The notes under the pieces: generated by a model
Told to the model about the DNA's origin: nothing
The model's input: the letters and a program-made list of their open reading frames with translations, nothing else
Database searches by the model: none
Assembly: GCF_003331145.1 (NCBI RefSeq)
Contig: NZ_QLVE01000010.1
Coordinates: 1 to 64,000 of the forward strand
Source: Exiguobacterium sp. TNDT2
GTDB taxonomy: Bacteria > Bacillota > Bacilli > Exiguobacteriales > Exiguobacteriaceae
Length of the DNA stretch: 64,000 nucleotides
Direction: 5' to 3'
Shown: piece by piece, positions 52,803 through 62,904 of the stretch
Position numbering within the stretch: the first letter of the stretch is position 1
Layout of the letters: every line of letters starts with the position of its first letter
Made by a program: the position numbers and the translations under genes

Positions 52803-54849
52803 TCTTTTATTAGAAATCGGACTTGAAGAATTACCAGCCCAATACGTCCTCCGTTCAAAGAAACAATTGGCGGAACGCGTAACTAACTTCTTGACGGAAG
52901 CTCGTGTCCAATTCGGTGCCATCACCGTTTATTCGACACCGCGCCGCCTCGCCGTTCTCGTCAAAGACGTGGAAGAGAACCAACAAGATTTGACGGAGAC
53001 GCTTCGCGGACCAGCGAAGAAAATCGCCCAAGACGCTGAAGGAAACTGGTCGAAAGCAGCCGTTGGGTTTGCTCGTGGCCGTGGTCTCTCGGTCGACGAC
53101 TTGTACTTCGCTGAAGAGAAAGGTGTCGAGTACGTGTTCGCAGACCGTCACGAGTCAGGTCAGGCGACGAGCACGCTGCTTCCGGCACTCGAAGACGTCG
53201 TCCGTGGTATGACGTTCCCAAAAAACATGAAGTGGGGCACGAGCAGCCTCCGCTACATGCGTCCGATTCGTTGGCTCGTCGCCTTGTTCGGTGCCGAGCA
53301 AATCAATTTTGAAATCGAAGGCGTGAAGACAGGAAACGTGACACGTGGTCACCGCTTCTTGAGTAAAGGTGACGTCACCATCGCCGAGCCGTCCGCCTAC
53401 GCTGAGACGCTCGAACGTGAATTCGTCGTCGCATCATATGAAGACCGTAAGGCCCGCATCGAAGGCCAAATCGCGGAGTTGGCTTCAGAACAGGGGTGGA
53501 CGGTCCCGCTCGACGCGTCGTTGCTTGAAGAAGTGACGAACCTCGTCGAATGGCCGACAGCGCTGTTCGGTGAATTCGAAGCGAGCTATCTCGAGCTTCC
53601 GGAAGAAGTGTTAATCACGACGATGAAAGAGCACCAACGTTACTTCCCGGTCTACGTCGGGGACACGCTCCAACATTACTTCGTGACGGTACGTAACGGG
53701 AATGCGGACCATCTTCAAAATGTGGCCAAAGGGAACGAGAAGGTCATCCGAGCCCGCTTGGCCGATGCCGTCTTCTTCTATGAGGAAGACAAAAAGACGA
53801 AGATCGACGAGCAACTCGTCCGTCTCGACCGCATCGTCTTTCATGAGAAGTTAGGAACAACCGGCGATAAGGTCCGTCGCGTGGAACAACTCGCGGGAAC
53901 ACTGGCCACGTTGTTCAATGCCGATGCAGCCAAAGTCGCCCGGGCTGGGGCCATCCACAAGTTCGACCTCGTCAGCCAAATGGTGTATGAGTTTACAGAA
54001 CTCCAAGGGGTGATGGGCGAGAAATATGCGCTCCAACAAGGCGAGGACAAAGAAGTGGCCGCGGCGATCCGTGAGCACTATATGCCACGCTTTGCTGGTG
54101 ATGCCTCGCCGGCGACGCCAACGGGTGCAGTTCTCGCACTCGCCGATAAATTGGATTCGATCGCTGCATTCTTTGGCATCGGCATGATTCCGAGCGGTTC
54201 GCAAGACCCGTTCGCACTTCGTCGTCAAGCCCAAGGGGTCGTCCAAATTCTAGCGGATTGGAAGATTACATTGCCACTCGACCAATTACTTTCACAAGTT
54301 GTCAATTCGCAACTTCAGGCAGGACTTTATGATGCCGATAAAGAACAAGTCAAGGCACAATTAAAAGACTTCTTCATGCTTCGCCTGAAGTATCGTCTCC
54401 AAGAACGGCAAGTCCGTTATGACGTCATCGACGCCGTATTGACGACAGAGCTCGCCATCGACCGGCTCGATGCCCGAGCGGACGCGGTTCAAGCCATGCT
54501 CGCAAACGATGCGAAACTACTCATTGAGCAATTGACGCGTGTCGTCAATATCGCCAAGAAAGGTGAGGCTGGAGAGGTTGATCCGGCATTGTTCGAAAAC
54601 AAAGAAGAGAACGAACTCCATGTCGCCATCGAAACGACGCTACCGGAAACGGAGCGAGCCGTCGAGGATGGGGATTATCATCAAGCGATCGCGTCATTGC
54701 GCGTATTGGAACAACCGATTAGCGCTTATTTCGAAAATACAATGGTCATGAGCGACGTTGAAGCGATTCGCGAGAACCGTCTGCGCGAGATGAAACGACT
54801 CGCCATGACAATCGAGAGCGTCGCCGACTTTAGCGCGCTCGTACTCTGA
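52795..54849 (+). CDS. glyS: Glycyl-tRNA synthetase beta subunit
   Basis: A 684-residue subunit for tRNA binding, starting [18 protein letters not shown]. Family segments are [85 protein letters not shown] and a C-terminal anticodon-binding (DALR-like) region. ATG at 52795 follows AGGTG; upstream in-frame GTG at 52786 is less likely. It is coupled to glyQ. Confidence 0.96.
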   Translation: MRDLLLEIGLEELPAQYVLRSKKQLAERVTNFLTEARVQFGAITVYSTPRRLAVLVKDVEENQQDLTETLRGPAKKIAQDAEGNWSKAAVGFARGRGLSVDDLYFAEEKGVEYVFADRHESGQATSTLLPALEDVVRGMTFPKNMKWGTSSLRYMRPIRWLVALFGAEQINFEIEGVKTGNVTRGHRFLSKGDVTIAEPSAYAETLEREFVVASYEDRKARIEGQIAELASEQGWTVPLDASLLEEVTNLVEWPTALFGEFEASYLELPEEVLITTMKEHQRYFPVYVGDTLQHYFVTVRNGNADHLQNVAKGNEKVIRARLADAVFFYEEDKKTKIDEQLVRLDRIVFHEKLGTTGDKVRRVEQLAGTLATLFNADAAKVARAGAIHKFDLVSQMVYEFTELQGVMGEKYALQQGEDKEVAAAIREHYMPRFAGDASPATPTGAVLALADKLDSIAAFFGIGMIPSGSQDPFALRRQAQGVVQILADWKITLPLDQLLSQVVNSQLQAGLYDADKEQVKAQLKDFFMLRLKYRLQERQVRYDVIDAVLTTELAIDRLDARADAVQAMLANDAKLLIEQLTRVVNIAKKGEAGEVDPALFENKEENELHVAIETTLPETERAVEDGDYHQAIASLRVLEQPISAYFENTMVMSDVEAIRENRLREMKRLAMTIESVADFSALVL

Positions 54850-54870
54850 CCAAACTTGAGGGGGTTGGCT

Positions 54871-55500
54871 ATGCAGCTGAATGAACGCCAACAGAAGATT
54901 GTTGAAATCGTCAGGGTCAACGGACCAATCACGGGTGAGCAGATTGCGCAAGAGCTGTCGCTCACTCGTGCCACGCTCCGCCCGGACCTGGCCATCTTGA
55001 CGATGACTGGAATACTAGAAGCCCGGCCACGTGTCGGCTACACGTTCGTCGGCAAACGAAACTCATCCCTGCTTCGGGAAAAATTGGATTCATTGATGGT
55101 TGGCGACTTCATGTCGTCCGCGAAAGTCGTCAGTGACGAGATGACGGTGTATGACGCCGTCGTGACCTTGTTTTTAGAAGACGTCGGTTCGCTGTTCGTC
55201 GTCGGGAAAGACAACGAGCTCGTCGGTGTCTTGTCACGTAAAGACTTACTTCGAGCCGCCATCGGCAATCAAGACTTGGATCAATTGCCGGTCAACGTCA
55301 TCATGACCCGCATGCCGAACATCACGGTGTGCGAGAAGAGTGAGACGTTGATTCGGGCCGGGATGAAGCTGATCGAGAAACAAATCGATGCCATGCCGGT
55401 CGTCGAAGAGAAAGACGGCAAGCTGATCGTGCTCGGTCGCATGACGAAGACGAACATGACGAAAGTATTGATCGCACTTGCCAACGATGAGTCGTTCTGA
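54871..55500 (+). CDS. ccpN: Transcriptional repressor CcpN (HTH plus CBS domains)
   Basis: A 209-residue regulator. The N-terminal winged helix-turn-helix (about 1-60; NERQQKIVEIVRVNGPITGEQIAQELSLTRATLRPDLAIL) is followed by two CBS domains (about 75-200; MVGDFMSSAKVVSDEMTVYDAV, GRMTKTNMTKVLI). In B. subtilis CcpN represses gluconeogenic genes under glycolytic conditions and is encoded between glyS and ppsR, as here. ATG at 54871 follows GAGGGGGTTGG. Confidence 0.92.
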   Translation: MQLNERQQKIVEIVRVNGPITGEQIAQELSLTRATLRPDLAILTMTGILEARPRVGYTFVGKRNSSLLREKLDSLMVGDFMSSAKVVSDEMTVYDAVVTLFLEDVGSLFVVGKDNELVGVLSRKDLLRAAIGNQDLDQLPVNVIMTRMPNITVCEKSETLIRAGMKLIEKQIDAMPVVEEKDGKLIVLGRMTKTNMTKVLIALANDESF

Positions 55501-55513
55501 GGAGGAATCTGGT

Positions 55514-56335
55514 TTGACACTGACACAAAAACAACTTGTATTTGTCGTGAGCGATTCGGTCGGGGAGACGTGTGAACTCGTCGTCCGCGCCGCGAGCATC
55601 CAGTTCCACGAGAATGCGATTGAGACGCTTAGAATTCCGTTCGTGGAAGATGAACAGACGATTCACGACGTCGTGACACAAGCGCGTGCCCAAGGAGCGG
55701 TCATCGCCTTCACGTTGGTCAACGAAGAGCATCGGGCGTTGCTCGTCCGTCTCGGACAAGAGTACGGTGTGAAGACGGTCGACTTGCTCGGAGATTTACT
55801 CGACGTGCTCGCCGGTCAACTCGGAGAGAGCCCGCGTGAGAAACCAGGACTCATCTATCGTCTAGATGAAGATTACTTCCGTAAAATCGAAGCGATGGAG
55901 TTCGCGGTCAAGTACGATGACGGACGTGACCCGCGCGGTTTGAAAAAAGCGGACATCGTCCTCGTCGGCGTATCTCGCACGTCGAAGACGCCCCTTTCCC
56001 AGTATTTAGCGCTGAAACGTTACAAGGTCGCCAACGTGCCGCTCGTGCCGGAATCACGCCCGCCGGAAGAACTGTTCGATTTGCCGCCGGACAAGTGTGT
56101 CGGGTTGATCATCTCGCCGGATAAGTTGATTTCGATTCGGATGGAACGGTTGAAGTCGCTCGGATTGAAGCCTGAGGCCGATTACGCCCAACTCGAACGC
56201 ATCAATCGAGAACTCGAATATGCCCGTGGAATCTACGAACGAATCGGTTGCGAGGTCATCGACGTGACGAACAAGGCTGTCGAAGAGACGGCGGGCATCA
56301 TTTTACGGATGCTCGATCAATCAAAAGACGACTGA
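55514..56335 (+). CDS. ppsR: Pyruvate, phosphate dikinase regulatory protein (DUF299)
   Basis: A 273-residue bifunctional ADP-dependent kinase and phosphorylase acting on PPDK or PEP synthase. It begins with VFVVSDSVGETCELVVRAA and contains the P-loop-like GVSRTSKTPLSQYLA (about 154-168). It fits the gluconeogenic theme of the adjacent ccpN. TTG at 55514 lies about eight bases after AGGAGGAA, which overlaps the ccpN stop; a longer frame from 55478 would overlap ccpN. Confidence 0.9.
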   Translation: MTLTQKQLVFVVSDSVGETCELVVRAASIQFHENAIETLRIPFVEDEQTIHDVVTQARAQGAVIAFTLVNEEHRALLVRLGQEYGVKTVDLLGDLLDVLAGQLGESPREKPGLIYRLDEDYFRKIEAMEFAVKYDDGRDPRGLKKADIVLVGVSRTSKTPLSQYLALKRYKVANVPLVPESRPPEELFDLPPDKCVGLIISPDKLISIRMERLKSLGLKPEADYAQLERINRELEYARGIYERIGCEVIDVTNKAVEETAGIILRMLDQSKDD

Positions 56336-56368
56336 GTACTCGGATTAGTAATCGCCTGGCGTTAACGG

Positions 56369-56374
56369 TATAAT
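56369..56374 (+). promoter_or_regulatory. -10 element of a dnaG-sigA promoter
   Basis: A perfect TATAAT at 56369-56374, with only a weak -35 (TTAGTA, 18-base spacing). It lies 78 bases before the dnaG start and upstream of the hairpin at 56394-56422. Confidence 0.5.
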
Positions 56375-56393
56375 AGAGTACTGACATTACAGT

Positions 56394-56422
56394 GAAACGG
56401 AACGTGGTGAGCGTTCCGTTTC
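56394..56422 (+). promoter_or_regulatory. Hairpin in the dnaG 5' untranslated region
   Basis: Perfect 11-bp stem GAAACGGAACG/CGTTCCGTTTC with a 7-base loop. It has no T tract, so it is not a typical terminator. It sits between the promoter-like TATAAT and the dnaG ribosome site and may affect mRNA stability or readthrough from ppsR. Confidence 0.6.
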
Positions 56423-56451
56423 GTTGCGAGTTTGGATAGGGAGTGGTCGAG

Positions 56452-58263
56452 TTGCCGCGAATACCGGATGAAGTCATTGCGGAAGTGAAACAAGCCACAG
56501 ACATCGTTGATTTAATCAGTGAACGCGTTGAATTGAAGAAGCAAGGACATCGCCTCGTCGGTCTCTGTCCGTTCCACTCAGAGAACAGCCCATCGTTCTC
56601 CGTGTCCCCGGAAAAAGGGATGTACCATTGTTTTGGATGCGGTGCCGGCGGGAACGTATTTACGTTCGTCATGGAGACGGAAGGTCTGTCGTTCCCTGAG
56701 ACGATCGAACGTCTCGCCACGCGGGCGAACATCGCTATCGAGGGCGGGGTGTCTGGTGACGAGGAGTTGTCACGGGACCAAGTCATTCGTAAACAGATGC
56801 GTGACGCCCATCGTGTCGTGGCGGATTTGTACCATGAAGTATTGATGAAGACCGAAGCAGGCGAAGTCGGATTGACGTATTTGCAAGCGCGCGGTTTACA
56901 GGAGTCGACGATTGGTCAGTATAAGATCGGTTACGCGCCTGACCATCGTCGGTTTACCGTGGATTCATTGGAACGAAGAGGGTTCGACCTCGAAGTCATG
57001 GTGGAGGCGGGATTGATTTCTAAGTCGAGGTCCGGTGAATATTTTGACCGGTTTGAAGGCAGAGTCGTCTTTCCGATTGCGGATCGAGACGGCACCATCG
57101 TCGGATTTAGCGGACGGGCAATCGATGAACGACAGCCAAAGTATGTCAACACGGCGGATACGCCTTTGTTCAACAAGAGCGAGCTCCTTTTCGGCTTTTC
57201 TCAGGCACGGGCCACGATGCGAAAGCAAAAGCGCGTCGTGCTCGTGGAAGGGAACGTCGACGTCCTACAAGTCGCCCAGGCCGGGACGAAGGAAGTCGTC
57301 GCCTCGCTCGGGACGGCGTTTTCGACGCAACATGCCCGTGCTTTAGCACGCATGGTCGAAGAAGTCATCATCTGTTATGACGGCGATCCGGCCGGGCAAG
57401 AAGCGACGATGAAAGTCGTCCGTTTGCTCGAAGGTTACCCGCTCGATGTCCAAGTGCTGATATTGCCTGAAAAGACCGACCCGGACGACTATATTCGGAA
57501 GAATGGGGCAGAGCAGTGGCATCGACTCGTCGAATCGGAACGTTTATCCGTCCTCGACTTCATGAACCGGACGCTTCGGCGCGGGAAAAATATGAGTCGA
57601 GAAGGAGAACGGATTCGATTTATTGAATCTATGCTTGTGGAAATCAGTAAAACGGACAATTCGATTCGCCGTGATCTATATGTGAAAAAGCTGGCCGATG
57701 AATTTGAGCTTCCGGTCGAGACATTGTTGTCACGGATGCCCTCGACAAGACCGAAAGAAATCGCACCACAGCGAGTGCCGGAAGCTGAACCGGTTCGCCG
57801 GCGTTCATCTAAGACGAATGAACCGCGTTACGTCAAAGCTGAAAAGTTGTTGCTTCGTGCCATGCTGAGCGGTCCGGAGCGGGTCCGTTTCGTCAGAGAC
57901 CGCCTCGGACTGGCCTATCAAGACGAAGTGCATCGCATGTTGGCGACAGCGCTCTATGAGATCGTCTCCGAGGACATGACGCATGAGGAGTTCAATCAAG
58001 TCGCACCCCCGTTCATGGAACGATATTGTGACCAACGTCCGGACTATGCGAATCGGTATGCCGAGATTCGGCTCATGTCCGCACCAGATGAACTGGGCGA
58101 AGAGGTTTTAGATGAATACATTAAGGTCATAAACAGTTATGAGGAACAGCGTCAAATCGAACGGGCGAAAAGGGAAATCGGACAAGATGCCGAAAGTATA
58201 GTAGACCAGGCATCCAAGTTGCAAGAATTGATTACCCGGAGTCGTCGACTTCGTGAACGATGA
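56452..58263 (+). CDS. dnaG: DNA primase
   Basis: A 603-residue primase that makes RNA primers for replication. The N-terminal zinc domain has C-x2-H and C-x2-C in GLCPFHSENSPSFSVSPEKG and MYHCFGCGAG. The TOPRIM core shows VLVEGNVDVLQVAQAG and ICYDGDPAGQEA. The C-terminal helical domain binds DnaB helicase. TTG at 56452 lies eight bases after AGGGAG; GTG at 56443 overlaps it. It heads the dnaG-sigA operon. Confidence 0.95.
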   Translation: MPRIPDEVIAEVKQATDIVDLISERVELKKQGHRLVGLCPFHSENSPSFSVSPEKGMYHCFGCGAGGNVFTFVMETEGLSFPETIERLATRANIAIEGGVSGDEELSRDQVIRKQMRDAHRVVADLYHEVLMKTEAGEVGLTYLQARGLQESTIGQYKIGYAPDHRRFTVDSLERRGFDLEVMVEAGLISKSRSGEYFDRFEGRVVFPIADRDGTIVGFSGRAIDERQPKYVNTADTPLFNKSELLFGFSQARATMRKQKRVVLVEGNVDVLQVAQAGTKEVVASLGTAFSTQHARALARMVEEVIICYDGDPAGQEATMKVVRLLEGYPLDVQVLILPEKTDPDDYIRKNGAEQWHRLVESERLSVLDFMNRTLRRGKNMSREGERIRFIESMLVEISKTDNSIRRDLYVKKLADEFELPVETLLSRMPSTRPKEIAPQRVPEAEPVRRRSSKTNEPRYVKAEKLLLRAMLSGPERVRFVRDRLGLAYQDEVHRMLATALYEIVSEDMTHEEFNQVAPPFMERYCDQRPDYANRYAEIRLMSAPDELGEEVLDEYIKVINSYEEQRQIERAKREIGQDAESIVDQASKLQELITRSRRLRER

Positions 58264-58298
58264 ACGTGAAGGAAGTTTGGAAGGAGTTGAACTGCTAG

Positions 58299-59393
58299 AT
58301 GGCAGAGAAGAAAAAAGAGGATTTATTTAACGCCATAGACGAACTTGAGAAATTAGGTAAGAAAAAAGGCGTCGTATCCATGCAAGCGATTCAAGACCGC
58401 CTCAGCCATTTCGAGGTGGACTCAGACTTTATCGATAACTTCATTGAAGATTTAGAAGGTAAAGATATCCGTGTCACAGAAGACGCGGCCGATGCTGAAG
58501 AGACGCCAACAAAAAAAGAGGACGAAGAGGTCGATTTGAACGACTTGTCCGTCCCGCCAGGCATTAAAATTAACGACCCGGTCCGCATGTACTTGAAAGA
58601 GATCGGCCGCGTCGATCTCCTCAGTGCGAAAGACGAGACCGAGCTCGCGAAACGGATTGAACAAGGGGACGAAGAGGCGAAGAAACGTCTCGCCGAAGCC
58701 AACCTACGTCTCGTTGTCTCAATCGCGAAACGTTATGTCGGGCGCGGTATGCTTTTCCTTGACTTGATTCAAGAAGGGAACATGGGCCTTATCAAGGCGG
58801 TCGAAAAGTTCGACTACATGAAAGGATTCAAGTTCTCGACGTACGCCACGTGGTGGATTCGTCAAGCCATCACCCGCGCTATCGCCGACCAAGCCCGGAC
58901 GATCCGAATTCCGGTCCACATGGTCGAGACGATCAACAAGTTGATTCGTGTCCAACGTCAACTGTTGCAAGACCTCGGGCGCGAACCGTCGCCTGAAGAA
59001 ATCGCCAAAGAGATGGAACTCACACCTGAGAAAGTGCGGGAGATTTTAAAGATCGCCCAAGAGCCGGTCTCGCTCGAGACACCGATCGGGGAAGAAGATG
59101 ATTCACACCTCGGCGACTTCATCGAAGATCAAGATGCGATGGCACCGCAAGATGCGGCCGCTTACGAACTACTCAAAGAACAGCTCGAAGACGTGCTCGA
59201 CACGCTCACTGACCGTGAAGAGAACGTACTCCGTCTCCGCTTCGGGCTCGATGACGGACGCACGCGCACACTTGAAGAAGTCGGTAAAGTATTCGGTGTC
59301 ACTCGCGAACGGATTCGTCAAATTGAGGCGAAGGCGCTCCGTAAACTCCGTCACCCGAGCCGGTCGAAGCGATTGAAAGACTTCCTTGATTGA
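58299..59393 (+). CDS. sigA: Housekeeping sigma factor SigA (RpoD)
   Basis: The 364-residue primary sigma factor. Region 1.1 (about 1-75) is short as in Gram-positives, region 1.2/2 starts at [16 protein letters not shown], and 2.3-2.4 is [17 protein letters not shown]. Region 3 follows, and 4.2 ends with [26 protein letters not shown]. It follows dnaG by 35 bases with AAGGAG, as in B. subtilis. Confidence 0.97.
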   Translation: MAEKKKEDLFNAIDELEKLGKKKGVVSMQAIQDRLSHFEVDSDFIDNFIEDLEGKDIRVTEDAADAEETPTKKEDEEVDLNDLSVPPGIKINDPVRMYLKEIGRVDLLSAKDETELAKRIEQGDEEAKKRLAEANLRLVVSIAKRYVGRGMLFLDLIQEGNMGLIKAVEKFDYMKGFKFSTYATWWIRQAITRAIADQARTIRIPVHMVETINKLIRVQRQLLQDLGREPSPEEIAKEMELTPEKVREILKIAQEPVSLETPIGEEDDSHLGDFIEDQDAMAPQDAAAYELLKEQLEDVLDTLTDREENVLRLRFGLDDGRTRTLEEVGKVFGVTRERIRQIEAKALRKLRHPSRSKRLKDFLD

Positions 59394-59428
59394 TTGGGAT
59401 TTTGAATAAAGTGTGAAGTTTTAGAAGA

Positions 59429-59465
59429 AAGGAAGGAAAATGAGTGATTTTCCTTCCTTCTTTAT
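59429..59465 (+). terminator. Terminator after sigA
   Basis: Perfect 12-bp stem AAGGAAGGAAAA/TTTTCCTTCCTT (59429-59440, 59448-59459) with a 7-base loop, followed by a T-rich tract. Confidence 0.88.
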
Positions 59466-59525
59466 TATTTTTTGAGTAAAATAGTGATGGGTAGAAATTT
59501 GGAATGAACATGAGGGGGAAATACA

Positions 59526-59864
59526 ATGCGTAATCCATTGTTACCGTTTGCAGCGATCGCGATCGTCGCAATCATTGCCATGGTCTCATTATCGTATTTT
59601 GGCGTGAATCAAGCTCAGCAGGCTGCTGAAGGTCCAGCGGTCACCGAGATGAACCCGGAAGACTTGTACGCGGCGAAAGGTTGCACAGGTTGCCACGGCG
59701 GGAATCTCGAAGGCGGCGTCGGTCCTGCCTTGACAGGCGTCGGCGAACGTTTATCGGCGGAAGAGATCACAAACATCATCGTCAATGGTAAAGGTTCAAT
59801 GCCAGGTGGACTTGCGACTGCGGAAGAAGCAGACGTACTCGCGACTTGGTTGCTCGAACAATAA
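59526..59864 (+). CDS. cccA: Membrane-anchored cytochrome c (c-550, CccA-like)
   Basis: A 112-residue electron carrier. One N-terminal membrane anchor (about 6-26) is followed by a heme domain with CTGCH (about 53-57) as heme c attachment site and Met in KGSMPGGL as the axial ligand. It probably moves electrons to a terminal oxidase on the outer face of the membrane. Same position after sigA as in B. subtilis. Strong GAGGGGGA ribosome site. Confidence 0.94.
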   Translation: MRNPLLPFAAIAIVAIIAMVSLSYFGVNQAQQAAEGPAVTEMNPEDLYAAKGCTGCHGGNLEGGVGPALTGVGERLSAEEITNIIVNGKGSMPGGLATAEEADVLATWLLEQ

Positions 59865-59869
59865 GGGTG

Positions 59870-59899
59870 AAACGTACTCCATTTGGGGTACGTTTTTTG
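59870..59899 (+). terminator. Terminator after cccA
   Basis: Perfect 10-bp stem AACGTACTCC/GGGGTACGTT (59871-59880, 59885-59894, one G-T pair) with a 4-base loop, running into TTTT. Confidence 0.9.
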
Positions 59900-59959
59900 T
59901 TGTTTCAGGTATCATTTTTCGTTAACCTAATAGTGAAGTAGATAAAAGGAGTTGTCCCT

Positions 59960-60676
59960 ATGCAAGAACAAGTGACGTTAGACCGTCGACTGAAGCAAGT
60001 CGTCGATTTTATCCCGAAAGGCAGTGTGGTGGCGGACATCGGATCCGATCACGCCTATGTGCCGTGCTATCTCGTCCAGCAAGGCATCGTCGACCGCGCG
60101 ATCGCTGGCGAAGTGAACCGCGGACCGATGGAAGCAGCCAAAGCCCAAGTCGAGCTGATCGGTGCGACCGAAAACATCGACGTCCGTCTCGGTGACGGCC
60201 TCGCCGTCCTCAAAGAAGATGAGGCGACATGCGTTTCGATTTGCGGGATGGGCGGAAGTTTGATTCGGTCGATTTTAGAGAGCGGCCGTGACAAATTAGG
60301 GGCGGTCAAACGGCTCGTCCTGCAGCCGAACGTGGACGGGCAATACGTCCGCGAATGGTTGCTCGACGCAGGGTTCGTCCTAGTCGCGGAGTCAATCGTC
60401 GAGGAGAACGATAAAGTGTATGAGATTCTTGTCGGAGAGCGTGGTACGGAAACATGCTACAGCCTAGATGATACAGAACGCGCATGGCAACTCATGTTCG
60501 GACCGTACTTGCTCAAGACGCGGACAGAGGCGTTCAAATTGAAATGGGGCCGCGAGGCGGACAAGCTCGATTATGTGCTCGGTCAAATGGCCGCAGGCGC
60601 ACAGACCGAGGCGCTCATCCGGAAACAGGAGGAGTTTAAGAAGCTGCGCGATAAGATGAGAGAGGTGAGCAACTGA
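59960..60676 (+). CDS. trmK: tRNA (adenine-22-N1)-methyltransferase TrmK
   Basis: A 238-residue AdoMet-dependent methyltransferase forming m1A22 in tRNA. Motif I is VVADIGSDHAYVPCYLVQ (about 23-40), with CVSICGMGGSLIRSIL and LVLQPNVDGQYVREWL later and a C-terminal coiled coil. B. subtilis YqfN/TrmK is encoded in the same place. ATG at 59960 follows AAAGGAG; the stop overlaps the ATG of the next gene. Confidence 0.93.
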   Translation: MQEQVTLDRRLKQVVDFIPKGSVVADIGSDHAYVPCYLVQQGIVDRAIAGEVNRGPMEAAKAQVELIGATENIDVRLGDGLAVLKEDEATCVSICGMGGSLIRSILESGRDKLGAVKRLVLQPNVDGQYVREWLLDAGFVLVAESIVEENDKVYEILVGERGTETCYSLDDTERAWQLMFGPYLLKTRTEAFKLKWGREADKLDYVLGQMAAGAQTEALIRKQEEFKKLRDKMREVSN

Positions 60677-61788
60677 TGGCGAACGGAAACCATGTCATTC
60701 AATTGTTTGAAGAGTTTGCCCCGAAACATCTCGCGGTCGAAGGCGATAAAATTGGTCTGCAGATTGGGACGTTGAATAAACCAGTGCATCGTGTGATGGT
60801 GACGCTCGACGTGCTCGAATCGGTCGTCGACGAGGCGATCGAACAAGACGTCGATTTGATTATCGCCCACCATCCCCCGATTTTCAGTGCGCTCGCGCAA
60901 GTGAACGATCGCAGTGCTGCTGGTCGGATTGTCATGAAATGCATCCGGCATGATATCACCGTCTATGTCGCCCACACGAATTTGGATGTCTGCGAGGGCG
61001 GGGTCAACGATTGGATGAGTCAGGCGCTCGGACTAGTCGACCCGACGGTGCTCATCCCGACATACGAAGAACCGGTGTATAAACTGTCCGTCTTTGTCCC
61101 GACAACGCATCGGAAATCTGTGTCGGAGGCGCTCGGCCGGGCCGGTGCCGGAAGGCTCGGGGATTATGGGGATTGCCAGTTCACCGTCTCAGGAGAAGGG
61201 CAGTTCACACCGCTCGAAGGGTCTACCCCGTATCTCGGTGAGCACGGCAAGACCGAGCACGTGGATGAGGTCAAGATTGAGACGATTGTCACGGAGAGCC
61301 AAAAAAAACAGGTTCTCAAGGCGATGACGGACGCTCACCCTTACGAAGAAGTCGCCTACGATTTGATTCGTGACGACATCGAAGGTCGCGTGTTCGGTCT
61401 CGGACGCATCGGCCGTCTCGAGGCGCCGCTCACACTTGAGTCGTTCGCCGAACACGTCAAAACGAGTTTTAACGTCGAAGCCGTCCGGGTTGTTGGTGAC
61501 CGTGACCGGACGATCGAGAAAGTGGCCGTCCTCGGTGGGGACGGAAACAAATATGTTTCAGCCGCCCATTTCAAAGGAGCAGATGCATATGTGACGGGCG
61601 ACTTGTATTTCCATGTGGCCCATGACGCGATGGCGCTCGGACTTTCTGTCGTCGACCCGGGTCATCACGTGGAGAGCGTGATGAAGCAAGGCGTCGTCGA
61701 TGTGATGCGCGAGAAGTGTGAACGTGCGAAACTCGATGTCGAACTGATTGTCTCGAAAGCCGATACGAACCCGTTCCGTTTTTATTGA
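60676..61788 (+). CDS. yqfO: Nif3-like dinuclear metal centre protein (YqfO)
   Basis: A 370-residue Nif3-family protein. Metal-binding histidines are in LIIAHHPPIFSAL (about 57-69) and AHTNLDVCEGG; the C-terminal part carries ADAYVTGDLYFHVAHDA and DPGHHVESVM. A CutA/PII-like domain is inserted at about 135-230 (YKLSVFVPTTH, DAHPYEEVAYDLI), as in B. subtilis YqfO. It is proposed to be a GTP cyclohydrolase-like enzyme, but its activity is unsettled. It overlaps trmK by one base. Confidence 0.92.
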   Translation: MANGNHVIQLFEEFAPKHLAVEGDKIGLQIGTLNKPVHRVMVTLDVLESVVDEAIEQDVDLIIAHHPPIFSALAQVNDRSAAGRIVMKCIRHDITVYVAHTNLDVCEGGVNDWMSQALGLVDPTVLIPTYEEPVYKLSVFVPTTHRKSVSEALGRAGAGRLGDYGDCQFTVSGEGQFTPLEGSTPYLGEHGKTEHVDEVKIETIVTESQKKQVLKAMTDAHPYEEVAYDLIRDDIEGRVFGLGRIGRLEAPLTLESFAEHVKTSFNVEAVRVVGDRDRTIEKVAVLGGDGNKYVSAAHFKGADAYVTGDLYFHVAHDAMALGLSVVDPGHHVESVMKQGVVDVMREKCERAKLDVELIVSKADTNPFRFY

Positions 61789-61798
61789 TTAATCGAAA

Positions 61799-61826
61799 AC
61801 CCCCGTCCTCTCCCGAGGGCGGGGGT
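61799..61826. terminator. Bidirectional terminator between yqfO and ispH
   Basis: Stem ACCCCCG/CGGGGGT (61799-61805, 61820-61826) with an inner CCTC/GAGG pairing. The genes are convergent. T tracts are poor on both sides. Confidence 0.75.
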
Positions 61827-61830
61827 CATA

Positions 61831-62784
61831 TCATTTACGGAGCGCCTTCACTTTCGGGAGGATGCTGCGCAGTTCAAGATATGGCGTCTTATCATGCGTG
61901 CTCAAGTCGAGCGGGTCGTATTGGGACAAGAAGTCGATGACTTTTTTCGTGATTGGCGTCGGGGTTGAGGCGCCTGACGTGACGGCGACCGTTTCGACAC
62001 CTTCAAGCCAAGTGAGATCGAGCTCGCTCAAGTCACCGATGCGATAGGCGTTCGTGCCGGCAATCTCTTTAGAGACCTGCGCCAGACGGTTCGAGTTATT
62101 CGACTTCGGGTCACCGACGACGATCAACAGTTCACAATCACCGGCCTGCTCAGCGACAGCCTCTTGCCGGACTTGGGTCGCGTTACAGATTTCGTTGTGC
62201 ACTTCGACATGAGGATATCGTTCTTGAATCATCTCGATCAAAGCCGAGACGTCCCATTGGCTCATCGTCGTCTGGTTCGTGACGAGAATTTTTGCGTCAT
62301 ACAGATGAGCCGGGAGCGCCTCAAAGTCACGCTCGTATTGGACGAGATGAACTTTTCCTGGAGCGACCCCCATCGCGCCTTCCGGTTCCGGGTGGCCATG
62401 TTTCCCGATATAGATGACTTCGTAGCCGACTGCCGTTTTTTCGCGAATCAAATCGTGGGTGACGAGGACGTCTGGGCACGAGGCATCGACGATTGTCAAG
62501 CCTTTCTCAATGGCACGTTTACGCACGAGCGGTGAAATACCGTGTGCGGTAAAGACGACCGTTCCACGATCAATCGTCTCGAGTGCTTTCATCCGATCCT
62601 CGCCGTCGACCGTCTTGACGCCGAGTTCCTCGAATGCTTGGGTGACATGACGGTTATGGACGATCATGCCAAGTATATGGATGGGACGCGGTAAATCTGG
62701 GTTAGCCACGGCTTCGTTGGCAAGCTTCATGGCATCGACAACGCCGTAGCAATATCCGCGCGGACTAATTTTTTTAACTTTCAT
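61831..62784 (-). CDS. ispH: 4-hydroxy-3-methylbut-2-enyl diphosphate reductase
   Basis: The 317-residue last enzyme of the MEP isoprenoid pathway, making IPP and DMAPP. Conserved cysteines for the 4Fe-4S cluster are in [14 protein letters not shown] (Cys12), [14 protein letters not shown] and [13 protein letters not shown]; catalytic residues lie near FTAHGISP and [10 protein letters not shown]. Same neighbourhood as B. subtilis yqfP (ispH). ATG at 62784 is preceded by AAAGGAG with long spacing. Confidence 0.95.
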   Translation of the reverse strand: MKVKKISPRGYCYGVVDAMKLANEAVANPDLPRPIHILGMIVHNRHVTQAFEELGVKTVDGEDRMKALETIDRGTVVFTAHGISPLVRKRAIEKGLTIVDASCPDVLVTHDLIREKTAVGYEVIYIGKHGHPEPEGAMGVAPGKVHLVQYERDFEALPAHLYDAKILVTNQTTMSQWDVSALIEMIQERYPHVEVHNEICNATQVRQEAVAEQAGDCELLIVVGDPKSNNSNRLAQVSKEIAGTNAYRIGDLSELDLTWLEGVETVAVTSGASTPTPITKKVIDFLSQYDPLDLSTHDKTPYLELRSILPKVKALRK

Positions 62785-62873
62785 TTTGTAAGGAACGCTC
62801 CTTTCGCGATGCTATCATACGTATTAGTCTAACATTGTTTCGAAAATACGAAAAGATTTCCGTGTATTCATGC

Positions 62874-62879
62874 TATAAT
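62874..62879 (+). promoter_or_regulatory. Extended -10 promoter of the sensor gene
   Basis: A perfect TATAAT preceded by TGC (extended -10) at 62871-62879, about 25 bases before the GTG of the sensor gene. No -35 match is seen. Confidence 0.5.
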
Positions 62880-62904
62880 CTTAAGGTTAGAAAGGAGGGA
62901 CACC

